Of a stretch of DNA of 64,000 bases, positions 18,924-28,716 are shown piece by piece. Source of the DNA: Bacteroidota bacterium (GTDB lineage: Bacteria; Bacteroidota; Bacteroidia; AKYH767-A; 2013-40CM-41-45). The notes under the pieces were generated by a model. It was not told the DNA's origin, did not search any database, and was given only the letters and a program-made list of their open reading frames with translations. Location of the stretch: contig SHNE01000055.1 of assembly GCA_004295015.1 (NCBI GenBank), positions 62,001 to 126,000 on the forward strand, given 5' to 3'. The translations under genes and the position numbers were made by a program. The stretch's first letter is position 1, and the number at the start of each line of letters is the position of its first letter.

Positions 18924-19374
18924 GTAAAAAGCCCAATGTATATTTAGTTGATGTTTAAGCGGATGAACAAAGGCCCGATGAACAGTTTTTTGTTCGAATG
19001 TTTATTTTCGGTGTTAAACATTTTAGAACTTATGCTTGTATTGTTCATATCTGATTCTCTTTATGAAAGGAAGTCAATACGGCAAGAATAAGTTAGGATT
19101 ATCTTTCACAAATGTTCCTGACAACAAAAAGAGTTATTGGGTAATAATTTTGAAAAATAGAATGAACACATGACTTATGAGAAGCTGTTGATGAAAGTCA
19201 CATAACAATACTAATCAATCTCTTGTTATACACAGAACTGTTAACAACCTTTGTTCTAATGTGTGTAATTCAAAAGTCAAGTAAAATGGATTTAAGTTGC
19301 CAACAGTACTAACAGGCTAATAGTAGTAACATATTTAATAATTAATTTAATATATATATATATTATATCAGGAG
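18909..19374. other. Intergenic region between rpiB and nadA
   Basis: 466 AT-rich bases between divergent genes. It holds the rpiB promoter at its left end. The right end is an AT-only tract (about 19329-19367, with a TA dinucleotide run) directly before the nadA start. No open frame or RNA gene was recognised. Confidence 0.5.
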
Positions 19375-20379
19375 ATGGAGACAAGCGTGGAGAAAATAAA
19401 AAGAGTTTCTTTGCAGGGATATCTCGATGTGGATTTAGACCCGACACTGGATCTGTTCGAAGAAATCGAAAACCTTAAAAAAGAAAAAAATGCAATTATT
19501 CTTGCCCATTATTACCAGGATGCTGACATACAAGATGTTGCAGATTACATTGGGGATAGCCTCGGTTTGGCACAGCAGGCAGAGAAAACCCAAGCGGAAA
19601 TTATCCTTTTCGCCGGTGTGCATTTCATGGCAGAGACGGCAAAGATTTTAAATCCAGGTAAAAAAGTTCTGCTACCGGATCTTCGAGCCGGATGTTCATT
19701 ATCAGATTCTTGTCCACCCGAAAAATTTTCAGCCTTTAAAGATCAACATCCTGATCATGTTGTGATTTCCTACATCAACTGTTCTGCCGAAATTAAGGCG
19801 ATGAGTGACATCATTTGTACGTCATCGAATGCAGCTCATGTTGTTAACAGTGTTCCAAGAGATAAAAAAATAATTTTTGCACCTGACAAAAATCTTGGTT
19901 TGTATGTAATGGAGCAAACCGGGCGAGACATGGTATTATGGGATGGTTCTTGTATGGTTCACGAAATTTTTTCCCTTCAAAAGATACAAAAGTTAAAGGA
20001 GCGACATCCGGCTGCAGAATTTATTGCCCATCCGGAATGTGAGACAGCGGTGCTCGAAATAGCCGACTTTATAGGCTCAACAACGGGTTTGTTAAAGCAT
20101 ACGCAAAATAGTCCGGCTACAGAGTTTATTGTAGCAACAGAGGCAGGCATATTGCATCAGATGGCCAAAGCATCCCCAAAGAAGACATTCATTCCCGCAC
20201 CTCCAAATAATTCATGTGCATGTAATGATTGCCCACACATGAAGTTAAATACACTGGAGAAAGTGTATATTTGTTTGAAGTATGAAATGCCGGAACTATT
20301 AATGGAAGAAGCAACAAGGAAAAAGGCATTGATACCCATACAGCGCATGCTTGAAATTTCGAAAGCACACGGCCTGTAA
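19375..20379 (+). CDS. nadA: Quinolinate synthase NadA
   Basis: A 334-residue NadA, which condenses iminoaspartate with dihydroxyacetone phosphate to quinolinate in NAD synthesis, using a [4Fe-4S] cluster. Visible markers: [20 protein letters not shown] near the start, Cys107 in [11 protein letters not shown], Cys193 in [22 protein letters not shown], and the terminal cluster [10 protein letters not shown] (Cys281/283/286). Three of these Cys positions correspond to the family's cluster ligands. The ATG follows GGAG closely (CAGGAGATG), an unusual SD-like start for this genome. nadB and nadC are not adjacent. Confidence 0.94.
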   Translation: METSVEKIKRVSLQGYLDVDLDPTLDLFEEIENLKKEKNAIILAHYYQDADIQDVADYIGDSLGLAQQAEKTQAEIILFAGVHFMAETAKILNPGKKVLLPDLRAGCSLSDSCPPEKFSAFKDQHPDHVVISYINCSAEIKAMSDIICTSSNAAHVVNSVPRDKKIIFAPDKNLGLYVMEQTGRDMVLWDGSCMVHEIFSLQKIQKLKERHPAAEFIAHPECETAVLEIADFIGSTTGLLKHTQNSPATEFIVATEAGILHQMAKASPKKTFIPAPPNNSCACNDCPHMKLNTLEKVYICLKYEMPELLMEEATRKKALIPIQRMLEISKAHGL

Positions 20380-20408
20380 ATTTTTTTTAGAATTCATATT
20401 GATTAGCT

Positions 20409-21953
20409 ATGCTTTTTAACAAAAGGATTATACCTGTATTTATTTTAGTCTGTTTTTTTCATATCGACCTGATCGCTCAACGGGACCAGACAATTAATCA
20501 GAATGGTTATAATATTTTTTATTATCCAAGTGGTGCAAAATCCAGCGAAGGAACGCTGAAGAATGGTAAACCTGACGGATACTGGAAAAGCTACCATGAA
20601 AACGGAACATTAAAATCAGAGGGAAACCGAAAAAACTATCAACTGGATAGTCTTTGGAAATTTTACAACGAAGCAGAAATTCTAACCGCTGAGTATACTT
20701 ATACCGAAGGCTTAAAAAATGGCCTGCAAAAAAACTACTATGAAACAGGTGTGTTGCAATCAGAGCAACAAGACTCCATGGGAATAGCACATGGACTGAG
20801 CAGGTTTTATAATGAAGACGGCGCCATGATAAAATCAATTCCGTTTTCAAATGGTGTGGAAAACGGTTTAGTAAAAGAATACGGCCCCGATGGTAATATT
20901 ATAACGATTACTACATACAGGAATGGTTTTTTTCAAAAGGAAGAAAAAATTAACAGAACAGATAAGCTGGGACTAAAACAGGGAGTATATAAAACCTTTT
21001 ATGAAAATGATGCCTTGCATACAGAAGGTTTTTACAAAGACGATTTAAAAAATGGTGTATTCAAAGAGTTATCTCCTGATGGCAGGGTTGTTAAAAAGGA
21101 AGAGTACAAGATGGGCGTTTTGCAAGAACAGGCTATTGCAGAGCGGGAAAAATTTGAAGTAAAGAGAAATTATTATCCGACCGGAGCCACAAAAATTGTA
21201 GGAACCTATAGAAAGGGTTTACCCGACGGAGTCTTTCGTCAGTATGACGAGAGTGGGAATATTGATTCGGCAAAGGAGTTTTCTTCCGGTCGTTTATTAC
21301 GCCAGGGAAAGATGGACAATCAAGGGAGGGAGCAAGGAGAATGGAAGGAGTTTTATGCGAGCGGGCAATTGCGTGCGATAGGCAATTATGTGGATGGTTT
21401 GCGAGAGGGGCCATGGAAATTCAATCATGAAAACGACTCTCTTGAACAGATTGGAACATATGTGCAAGGAAAGCCAAACGGACCATGGAAGTGGTTTTAT
21501 TCTAATGGCCAATTATGGAGAGAAGAAGTTTATCTCAATGGAAACGAGAATGGCTACATGAAAGAATACAGCGACTCCGGAACGGTTATGGCAGAAGGCA
21601 ATTATATAGATGGAAAACAAGAAGGGCCCTGGGTATATAGAATTGCAGAATACATAGCGGAGGGAAATTTTGTTGAGGGAAAAGAGGATGGAAAGTGGAT
21701 TCAACATTATACGGACGGACAGCTGGCTTTTGAAGGAGAGTACCTGGAAGGTTTGCCGACAGGGCTGCACAAATATTACTGGCCAAATGGAAAAACCCGG
21801 GAGGAGCGCAATTACCGATTGGGAGAAAGAGATGGTATTTGGAAATACTATGATTCAGGAGGCGCTCTTATTTTACAGGTAAATTACCGTAGCGGTGTGG
21901 AGAAAAAGCTTGACAATATTGATGTTCCGGAGGGAGAGTTGGCGCCTAATTAA
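20409..21953 (+). CDS. Secreted MORN_2-repeat protein (YwqK-like)
   Basis: A 514-residue protein with a signal peptide (cleaved after HIDLIA). The rest is about 18 repeats of roughly 23 residues such as NGKPDGYWKSYHENGTLKSE and GLREGPWKFNHENDSLEQ, each built around xGxWxxYxxNGxLxxE. This is the MORN_2/YwqK-type repeat, which makes an extended beta-hairpin ribbon. The annotation 'toxin-antitoxin YwqK family antitoxin' often seen for such proteins is not supported by any neighbouring toxin here. Role unknown; probably periplasmic or cell-surface. Confidence 0.82.
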   Translation: MLFNKRIIPVFILVCFFHIDLIAQRDQTINQNGYNIFYYPSGAKSSEGTLKNGKPDGYWKSYHENGTLKSEGNRKNYQLDSLWKFYNEAEILTAEYTYTEGLKNGLQKNYYETGVLQSEQQDSMGIAHGLSRFYNEDGAMIKSIPFSNGVENGLVKEYGPDGNIITITTYRNGFFQKEEKINRTDKLGLKQGVYKTFYENDALHTEGFYKDDLKNGVFKELSPDGRVVKKEEYKMGVLQEQAIAEREKFEVKRNYYPTGATKIVGTYRKGLPDGVFRQYDESGNIDSAKEFSSGRLLRQGKMDNQGREQGEWKEFYASGQLRAIGNYVDGLREGPWKFNHENDSLEQIGTYVQGKPNGPWKWFYSNGQLWREEVYLNGNENGYMKEYSDSGTVMAEGNYIDGKQEGPWVYRIAEYIAEGNFVEGKEDGKWIQHYTDGQLAFEGEYLEGLPTGLHKYYWPNGKTREERNYRLGERDGIWKYYDSGGALILQVNYRSGVEKKLDNIDVPEGELAPN

Positions 21954-21973
21954 GTGAAGTAGTTTTGACTTAA

Positions 21974-22034
21974 TCTGACAGTTGGGTTAACTTAGAGTTA
22001 CGAACAAATAAGTTAAACCCATTAAACTGTCAGA
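21974..22034. terminator. Long inverted repeat between convergent genes, probable bidirectional terminator
   Basis: TCTGACAGTT plus GGGTTAACTT pairs with AAGTTAAACCC plus AACTGTCAGA, giving two stacked stems with a small bulge. It sits between the stops of the MORN gene and rnr. Confidence 0.6.
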
Positions 22035-22059
22035 CTATGCAATTACAAACGAAGTTAAA

Positions 22060-24426
22060 TTATTTATTTCGATTTCTTCCTCCGCGTTTTCTGTTTTTCT
22101 TTTGTCCAAATTCTTTTGTTGTGTTTTTTTTCGGTGAGCCCTTTGTTGAAGCCTTCTTTCGGGGCATTCCGGATTGGCTGACTATAACCTGGCCATCACC
22201 ATTAACCATGCGCATATCAATTTGTTTACGGATAAGGTCGCAGCGAATAATTTGAACCTTTACATTATCTCCCAGTGTATACTTTCTTCCGGTTCGCGAT
22301 CCGATAACACAGTAGTTTGTATCGTCGAATTCATAAAAATCATCATCTAGATCGCGTAAGCGGATCATCCCCTCACATTTATTCTCGACGATTTCAACAT
22401 ACAGGCCCCATTCGGTTACGCCGGAAATCAAGCCTTCAAATACTTCGCCGACTTTATCCTGTAAAAACTCAACCTGCTTATATTTAATAGAAGCGCGCTC
22501 AGCCTCGGAAGCTTTAATCTCCATTTGTGTGCTGTGCTTGCATTGTTCTTCGAGCAACTCTTTTACCGCTCCACTGTGTCCTTCAAGATATGCCTGAAGC
22601 AAGCGGTGTACCAACACATCGGGGTAACGACGGATGGGAGATGTGAAGTGTGTGTAGTACTCGAAGGCCAATCCATAGTGACCGATATTTTCTGTTGTGT
22701 AAATGGCCTTTGACATGGTTCTGATGGCAAGTTGTTCCAGAACATTTTGTTCTTTTTTGCCCTGCAGGTTTTTCATCAGGTCATTCAGAGAGTGAGCAAT
22801 TTCTCTGTCTGTATCGATGTTCAGTTTGTAACCAAAACGATTTGCAAATTTTGTAAAGTTCTGAATTCTGTCTTGTACGGGGCCATCATGCACTCTATAA
22901 ACGAAGGGCCGTTTGACAGCATTAAGTGTTTCCGCCGACCTTTTCTTTTCTCCTTTTCCAAGGAGGTGTATTTTTCCTACATATTCAGCAACCGAACGAT
23001 TGGCAAGCAGCATGAACTCTTCGATGAGCTTATTGGCCTCTTTGCTTTCTTTCAGATACACCCCGACCGGTTTACCTTTTTCGTCCAGCTTAAACTTTAC
23101 TTCCATTTTTTCAAATGCCACAGCCCCATGCTTAAAGCGTTCTTTCCGTAATTTTTGTGCCAGGTCGTGAAGAAGAAGGATTTCTTTTTTCAAAGGACCA
23201 TCCCCGGTCTCAATGACCTTCTGTGCGTCTTCATAAGCGAAACGATGGTCGGAATGGATAATTGTTTTTCCAAACCAGCGGCTGTGAACCTTGGCATGGC
23301 TGTCAATTTCAAAGACTGCGGAAAAGCAAAGCTTGTCCTCGTGTGGCCGAAGCGAACACACGCCATTGGAAAGCTTTTCCGGGAGCATAGGAATTACTCT
23401 GTCAACGAGGTATACTGAGGTTGCACGGAAGTAGGCTTCCTTGTCTAATTGTGTTGTTGGTCGTACGTAATGACTTACATCGGCTATATGTACACCGATC
23501 TCCCATCGGTTTTCGGCAAGCTCGCGAATGGAGAGTGCATCGTCAAAATCCTTCGCATCATGTGGGTCGATGGTAAAGGTTGTAACCGATCTGAAATCTT
23601 TTCGTTTCGATACCTCTTCCTTCGGGATACCGGTGTTGATTTGTTCTGCTTCGGTTTCGACACGGTCGGGAAAGGCAAGGGGGAATCCATACTCTGACAG
23701 AATGGAATTCATCTCCACATCGTTTTCTCCCGGCCAGCCTAACAAGGCGGTAATTTTTCCTATCGGGTTTTTTGCATCGCTTGGCCAGTCGACAATTTCC
23801 GCGACGACCTTTTGACCATTTTGGGCTTCGCCTATTAAATGGTGTGGAATGAATATATCAACGAGCATTTTATTGCTATCGGGGAGAACGAAAGCGGCTT
23901 TTCCGGTGATTTGAATTTTTCCTGCAAATTCTGTTCTTGCCCGTTCCAGTACTTCTACAACAGAGCCCTCAAGACGTTGATTTTTGTGACGGGCATACAG
24001 ATATATACGCACCTTATCACCATGCAAAGCGTTTTTCACATTACGAGGAGCGATATAAACATCATCGTCTTCGTTTTCGCTTAACAGATATGCAGCACCG
24101 CTTGAGGTAATATCAATCTTACCCTCCATGTGTGCATGTTTGGGTTTGAGCTTATATTTTCCATCGCCAACCTCTATTAATTCATCTTTAGCAAGAAGAC
24201 CATTAAGAACAGAAATAACTGATTTTTTTAAGTCAGCATTTAATGTGTCAAGATCAAGGTCTTCCCCAAGATTTTCTCTTGCCTTTTGTACCAGCCCCGG
24301 GCGGATCAATTTAAAAATTTGTTTGTAGTTGAAGTTTTTGTAGGGGTTAAGGTTGAAAACCCTAAAAACTTCTGTGAGCACCAGCTCATCAAAAGGATTT
24401 TCCTTTATTCTTTTTTTCTTACTCAT
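22060..24426 (-). CDS. rnr: Ribonuclease R
   Basis: Start at 24426 (MSKKKRIKENPFDELVLTEV) gives 788 residues; the 49 codons upstream encode no family-like sequence. Order: N-terminal helix-turn-helix and cold-shock domains, the RNB catalytic domain (TIDPHDAKDFDDALSI carries the metal-binding Asp residues; later HYVRPTTQLDKEAYFRATSV, HFTSPIRRYPDVLVHRLLQ), a C-terminal S1 domain (VGEVFEGLISGVTEWGLYVE) and a strongly basic tail ending GGRNRNK. It is a processive 3'-5' exoribonuclease able to degrade structured RNA. Confidence 0.94.
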   Translation of the reverse strand: MSKKKRIKENPFDELVLTEVFRVFNLNPYKNFNYKQIFKLIRPGLVQKARENLGEDLDLDTLNADLKKSVISVLNGLLAKDELIEVGDGKYKLKPKHAHMEGKIDITSSGAAYLLSENEDDDVYIAPRNVKNALHGDKVRIYLYARHKNQRLEGSVVEVLERARTEFAGKIQITGKAAFVLPDSNKMLVDIFIPHHLIGEAQNGQKVVAEIVDWPSDAKNPIGKITALLGWPGENDVEMNSILSEYGFPLAFPDRVETEAEQINTGIPKEEVSKRKDFRSVTTFTIDPHDAKDFDDALSIRELAENRWEIGVHIADVSHYVRPTTQLDKEAYFRATSVYLVDRVIPMLPEKLSNGVCSLRPHEDKLCFSAVFEIDSHAKVHSRWFGKTIIHSDHRFAYEDAQKVIETGDGPLKKEILLLHDLAQKLRKERFKHGAVAFEKMEVKFKLDEKGKPVGVYLKESKEANKLIEEFMLLANRSVAEYVGKIHLLGKGEKKRSAETLNAVKRPFVYRVHDGPVQDRIQNFTKFANRFGYKLNIDTDREIAHSLNDLMKNLQGKKEQNVLEQLAIRTMSKAIYTTENIGHYGLAFEYYTHFTSPIRRYPDVLVHRLLQAYLEGHSGAVKELLEEQCKHSTQMEIKASEAERASIKYKQVEFLQDKVGEVFEGLISGVTEWGLYVEIVENKCEGMIRLRDLDDDFYEFDDTNYCVIGSRTGRKYTLGDNVKVQIIRCDLIRKQIDMRMVNGDGQVIVSQSGMPRKKASTKGSPKKNTTKEFGQKKNRKRGGRNRNK

Positions 24427-24636
24427 GATATAATATAAATCCCGGGGCTTGGTGATTGCAAAATGAATTCTGTTGCTTAGATGAAATAATTTAAGTGTAA
24501 GATATGGAAACAAAATAGTGTCGGGTGCGGTAAAAGCATTAATTATGAAGGATAGCGAGTTGATAAAGGACATAGTGTGTGAAAAACCTTTTTCATAACT
24601 TTTGTTGACTCAACAATATGCGAACCGGGCTCACGT

Positions 24637-24644
24637 TACTTTTG
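24637..24644 (+). promoter_or_regulatory. Probable -7 element of the coiled-coil membrane protein gene
   Basis: TACTTTTG fits TAnnTTTG and lies 43 bases before the ATG at 24688. No TTTG is seen at the canonical -33 distance. Confidence 0.4.
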
Positions 24645-24687
24645 ACTAAATAAAGATTTAAGATTATAAACCCCAAAGAGGAAAAAA

Positions 24688-25590
24688 ATGGAAACCAAAA
24701 ACACCGAACAGAAAAAAAGTAATAAAGGAACACTATGGATAGTGTTATTCTTGTTATCAGCTGTTATGAACATTTACCAGTGGCGTAACCACACCACTAT
24801 GATCAATAATTATGAGCAGCGTGTTGATACGCTGGTTGTTGAACGCGTGAATGTTGAAAAGGAGCTTGCCGATACCAAAGCGGAACTTGAAAAGTATCGT
24901 GGTATTTCTGCAAACCTTGACAGTTTGCTTAATGAGGCTACAGCACAGCTGGATGCGCAAGCAGCAAAACTTAAGAACATCACCCGTTCTGAAAGAAACA
25001 CGCTGGCCCTTAATAAAAAATTACAAGAGCAGCTGAAAGACCTTCAGGGGCTAAGAGACGAGTATCTCGGTCGTATAGATTCACTATTGATGGCCAACAA
25101 ACAGTTACAGGGAGAGAAAGAGCAGTTGACAAGCAATGTTGAGTCACTTTCTAAAAACCTTGAGACAACGGTTGCGACCGCTTCGGTATTAAAATCTGAA
25201 TACATTAAAGTAAAATCACTGAAGCGTCGTGGTAGCGGAAAGTATGTAGAGACCGCCATGGCTAAGCGAACCCACAAACTTGATGTCTGCTTTGATGTGT
25301 TGGACAATAAGATTTCCAAGACAGGAGAAAAGACGGTATATATGAAAATCACAGAGCCGGGCGGGAAACCGATTGGAAACCGGAGCACCGGTTCAAGTAC
25401 CTTCCGTACAGCGAGCGGGGAAGAGGTAATGTATGCTGCAACCGCAACTGTAAACTACACCGGAGCAAAGCAAAATGTTTGCATGAGTTATGAGGAACAA
25501 GAAGACAAAAAATTCCCGGCGGGAACATACCTTATAGAAGTGTATGTAGACGGTAACTTAAGTGGAGCCGGGTCTTATACATTGCGCTAA
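24688..25590 (+). CDS. Inner-membrane anchored coiled-coil protein
   Basis: A 300-residue protein: short charged N-terminus, one membrane helix (about residues 15-32, LWIVLFLLSAVMNIY), a long coiled coil (about 38-160, rich in Glu, Lys, Leu heptads, e.g. QLKDLQGLRDEYLGRIDSLL), then a globular C-terminal domain of beta strands (LDVCFDVLDNKIS, KTVYMKITEPGGKPI, TYLIEVYVDGNLSGAG). Such proteins are common and uncharacterised in Bacteroidota. It may project a beta-sandwich into the periplasm as a structural or partner-binding unit. It is monocistronic. Confidence 0.72.
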   Translation: METKNTEQKKSNKGTLWIVLFLLSAVMNIYQWRNHTTMINNYEQRVDTLVVERVNVEKELADTKAELEKYRGISANLDSLLNEATAQLDAQAAKLKNITRSERNTLALNKKLQEQLKDLQGLRDEYLGRIDSLLMANKQLQGEKEQLTSNVESLSKNLETTVATASVLKSEYIKVKSLKRRGSGKYVETAMAKRTHKLDVCFDVLDNKISKTGEKTVYMKITEPGGKPIGNRSTGSSTFRTASGEEVMYAATATVNYTGAKQNVCMSYEEQEDKKFPAGTYLIEVYVDGNLSGAGSYTLR

Positions 25591-25631
25591 GAATGGAATT
25601 CTCTTAACGTAGATTAAGAAGGGAGTTAAAT

Positions 25632-25670
25632 AAAAAAGGGTGGCCAATTTAATATTAGCCACCCTTTTTT
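25632..25670. terminator. Bidirectional intrinsic terminator
   Basis: AAAAAAGGGTGGC pairs perfectly with GCCACCCTTTTTT around a 13-base loop; T-runs lie on both strands. It serves the coiled-coil gene on the plus strand and the thioredoxin-like gene on the minus strand. Confidence 0.9.
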
Positions 25671-25688
25671 ATTGTTCTTTTTATCGGT

Positions 25689-25994
25689 TCATGAAACGAA
25701 TGCTTGCAGGGCGCGGATCATAACAGGACTGATGTCAAAGCCCCGCATTCTCCATACTTCAACACCTTCTTTCATGAGTACGAATGTGGGCACACTTAAA
25801 ACGCTAAAGTCTTTTGACAAAGCGGGATGTTCATCGATATCAAATTGCTGAAGGTGCATGGTTCCATTAAAGTGCTGCAATACATCCTTCACAACCGGTT
25901 CGGCCCATTTGCAGGGTTCACACCACGAAGCCTGAAACTCCAGGAGGAGCAGTTTGTGTTCGTTTAAAAGAGAAGCCAATTCAACGTTATCCAT
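25689..25994 (-). CDS. Thioredoxin-like protein
   Basis: A 101-residue thioredoxin-fold protein with the redox motif WCEPC (Cys25, Cys28) in LEFQASWCEPCKW and the cis-Pro motif VLSVPTFV. It lacks a signal peptide, so it should be cytoplasmic. It is shorter than classical TrxA by a few residues at the ends but complete in fold. It follows the persulfide dioxygenase-rhodanese gene by about 60 bases on the same strand, so the two are probably co-transcribed and may work together in persulfide handling. Confidence 0.85.
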   Translation of the reverse strand: MDNVELASLLNEHKLLLLEFQASWCEPCKWAEPVVKDVLQHFNGTMHLQQFDIDEHPALSKDFSVLSVPTFVLMKEGVEVWRMRGFDISPVMIRALQAFVS

Positions 25995-26053
25995 GATAAT
26001 AAAGGATTAAAAAATTCAGGCGACAAGGGTCAATACATAAATCTTCCATCATC

Positions 26054-27439
26054 TCAAACGACCGGCAAAGCTTTAGAAACAGGGACATCCGTGTTTTTTA
26101 TTTCAGACCAGCCCTTGTAAACATTGATAACATTATCCAGCCCGCCTTTCTTCAACATTGAGGCCGCGATCATAGAGCGGTAGCCGCCGGCACAATGAAT
26201 ATATATAGGCTCACCAGGCCGGATGGATGTAAGGTTTGCAGACAGATCAGCAAGAGGAATTATTGTTGCGTTTGTTACATGACCACCTTCTGCCTCAGAA
26301 TATTTTCTCACATCAAGAACAGATACACCGGATTTTACTTTTTTAGCAAAGTCGCTTGCATTGACAGAGTGAACCCTACCCATTTCGAATCCGGCCTTTT
26401 CCCAGGATGCAATTCCACCGGCGAGATATCCGCGAATTTTTTCGTAGCCAACTCTAGCCAGCCGGGTAATCGTTTCCTCTTCTTTCCCTTGATCGCAAAC
26501 GACAATCATTGGCATATTAATATCCAGTATAGTACCCGCCCAGATGGCAAACATCCCATTAAGACCTATGTTTATTGAACCGGGAATGAAGCCCTTTTCA
26601 AAATCATCAGGATCACGGGTGTCTAATACCAAGGCGCCGGATGAAATTTCAAGTTGCACTTCATTTGGCTGCAAGGCTTTTAAGTTTTTTTTCAGCACAG
26701 AATCCAAAGACTCGTAACCCTGTTTATTGATTCGTGCGTCGCTAAAAAAATAGGCGGGCGGCGCAACAAGCCCCTCTGTTACCTCATGTATAAACTCCTC
26801 ACGACTCATTTCACGCAATGCGTAATTCGTTTTTTTCTGATGACCGATTGTGCTCCAGGTTTCTTTTCCCAGGTTCTTTCCACAGGAAGATCCGGGACCG
26901 TGAGCGGGGTATACGATAACCTCATCGGGGAGGACTTTAATTTTATTATTCAAAGAGTCATACATCATTCCGGCCAGTTCCTCTTTAGTCATTTTCCCAT
27001 CCAGAAGGTCCGGGCGGCCAACATCGCCAACAAACAGAGTGTCGCCGGCAAAAAGACATTGTTCCTGATTGCTTTCATCGAACAATAGGTAACATGTAGA
27101 TTCAGGCGTGTGTCCGGGCGTGTGCAATGCCTTTAAGCTAATGTTTCCAAGCCTAAAGACCTCCTTGTCTTTTGCGTTATAAATGTCGTATTCCGTTTCG
27201 GCGCCCGGACCAAAAATAATTTGCGCACCGGTTTGTTTAGCCAGGTCAATATGTCCGGAGATAAAGTCAGCATGAAAGTGGGTTTCAAATACATATTTAA
27301 TTTTCGCCCCCCTCTTTTTGGCCAGATCTAAATAGACACCTGTTTCGCGAATAGGATCAATGATTGCCGCCTCTCCATCGGATTCTATATAATATGCCGC
27401 CTCGGCTAGACAATTCGTATAAAGTTGTTCTACATACAT
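26054..27439 (-). CDS. MBL-fold persulfide dioxygenase-like protein fused to two rhodanese domains
   Basis: A 461-residue protein. Residues 1-245 are an ETHE1-like metallo-beta-lactamase domain (FETHFHADFISGH with His54, His56, Asp58; LHTPGHTPES; LFAGDTLFVGDVGRPDLL). The sixth-position His of the classic HxHxDH motif is Phe59, as in many bacterial persulfide dioxygenases, which use two His and one Asp for iron. Two rhodanese domains follow (about 255-360, Cys in MIVVCDQGKEE; and about 370-461, IYIHCAGGYRS with the usual active-site loop). Predicted to oxidise glutathione- or thiol-persulfide to sulfite and to transfer sulfane sulfur. It faces the YeiH-type exporter gene across a 191-base shared promoter region. 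Confidence 0.88.
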   Translation of the reverse strand: MYVEQLYTNCLAEAAYYIESDGEAAIIDPIRETGVYLDLAKKRGAKIKYVFETHFHADFISGHIDLAKQTGAQIIFGPGAETEYDIYNAKDKEVFRLGNISLKALHTPGHTPESTCYLLFDESNQEQCLFAGDTLFVGDVGRPDLLDGKMTKEELAGMMYDSLNNKIKVLPDEVIVYPAHGPGSSCGKNLGKETWSTIGHQKKTNYALREMSREEFIHEVTEGLVAPPAYFFSDARINKQGYESLDSVLKKNLKALQPNEVQLEISSGALVLDTRDPDDFEKGFIPGSINIGLNGMFAIWAGTILDINMPMIVVCDQGKEEETITRLARVGYEKIRGYLAGGIASWEKAGFEMGRVHSVNASDFAKKVKSGVSVLDVRKYSEAEGGHVTNATIIPLADLSANLTSIRPGEPIYIHCAGGYRSMIAASMLKKGGLDNVINVYKGWSEIKNTDVPVSKALPVV

Positions 27440-27630
27440 AATAAGTATTTTAACAAAGATAAGGATCTAAAGCCTAAAAAAGGAAAGGCAGTTGTCGGGA
27501 AATACAACCTGAGAGTTGATTTCTGACCGGTTAACTGATACGAATAAGGCGATTTGCTGTATTATTCTGTTGAGGAATGTGTTTTTAAGAGTAATGGTTC
27601 AAGCCAATCATCAGCGCAATTTTTACGATC

Positions 27631-28596
27631 TTGCCGCTGTTTATTATGGAAAAGTCTACCAACAATTTTATAAATTCAACAGTGGTTGGGCGAATTGTGT
27701 TTTTCGTTTTCCTCTTTTGCATCCTCTTCTTCTTTCTTTCTCCCAGTTTTTCACTTTTTCTTGGCTTGTTGATAGGGATGGTCTTTTCTAATCCTTTTCC
27801 AAAACAAAGTAAGCCGGTCACCAAATACCTTTTACAGGGAGCCATAATAGGCCTCGGGTTCGGTATGAACTTTACTAAAGTCGTGGAGGCCGGTCAGGAG
27901 GGATTTGTTTTTACGCTTATGACGATAGGGGCTGCGATGGGATTGGGATATGTTTTAGGTAGATGGCTAAAAGTTGAAAAAAGCATTTCTTATTTAATTT
28001 CTGTTGGAACTGCTATTTGTGGAGGAAGTGCCATTGCAGCCGTGAGTCAGGTTATCCGTGCAGACGACAAAGTGATTTCGGTTTCCATAGGGACTGTCTT
28101 TATTTTGAATGCAGTCGCGCTTTTTATTTTTCCTCCTATTGGAGAATGGTTTGGGATGAGCCAGGAGCAATTTGGTATTTGGGCAGCAATTGCAATTCAC
28201 GACACAAGTTCTGTGGTGGGCGCAGCTTCTCATTACGGAAACGAATCACTTATGGTGGCTACAACAGTGAAGCTGGCCCGGGCATTATGGATAATCCCAT
28301 TGGCACTACTTACCTCACTTGTTTTTAAAAAGCAAAGCTCAGCGGCTTCCTTCCCGTGGTTTATTTTATTTTTTGTTCTTGCGTCCTTGTTCAACACCTA
28401 TTTTTTTATTCCGGAGCAGCTTGGAGGATTCATTTTAAAAGCATCAAAAGCAGCTTTCAGCGTTACACTTTTTCTCATTGGTGCAGGAATTTCCCTGAGC
28501 ACTATTAAAAAAGTGGGGGCACGACCCTTGATTCAGGGAGTTGTTTTGTGGCTGGTGATCTTACTCTCTTCGCTCTTTATCATATTGAACAAGTAA
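27631..28596 (+). CDS. YeiH/UPF0324 family putative sulfate exporter
   Basis: A 321-residue membrane protein with about 10 hydrophobic segments and the family pattern: LLQGAIIGLGFGMNFTKV, GTAICGGSAIAAVSQVIRAD, AIHDTSSVVGAASHYG and VTLFLIGAGISLS. An in-frame ATG at 27646 could also be the start. UPF0324 proteins are annotated as sulfate or taurine/sulfite-related exporters; the neighbour that should make sulfite (persulfide dioxygenase-rhodanese) fits the idea that it removes sulfur oxyanions. That link is inference from context. Confidence 0.85.
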   Translation: MPLFIMEKSTNNFINSTVVGRIVFFVFLFCILFFFLSPSFSLFLGLLIGMVFSNPFPKQSKPVTKYLLQGAIIGLGFGMNFTKVVEAGQEGFVFTLMTIGAAMGLGYVLGRWLKVEKSISYLISVGTAICGGSAIAAVSQVIRADDKVISVSIGTVFILNAVALFIFPPIGEWFGMSQEQFGIWAAIAIHDTSSVVGAASHYGNESLMVATTVKLARALWIIPLALLTSLVFKKQSSAASFPWFILFFVLASLFNTYFFIPEQLGGFILKASKAAFSVTLFLIGAGISLSTIKKVGARPLIQGVVLWLVILLSSLFIILNK

Positions 28597-28716
28597 AATT
28601 TGTCAAACCCCTCTTTTGAGTTTTTTATTGCCAACAGAAAGAATAGGCGCATCGGTTATTCTTAGGCTGTGACGACATCGAAAAAAATATTAGATTTGAA
28701 TATAAAAAACAAGCCC

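Noticed and set aside
20409-21953. Toxin-antitoxin antitoxin (YwqK)
   Set aside because: The protein has a signal peptide and no toxin gene lies nearby; only the MORN_2 repeat similarity is kept.
24427-24573. Longer start for RNase R
   Set aside because: The 49 extra codons are AT-rich without similarity to the family, while MSKKKRIKENPF is a normal start.
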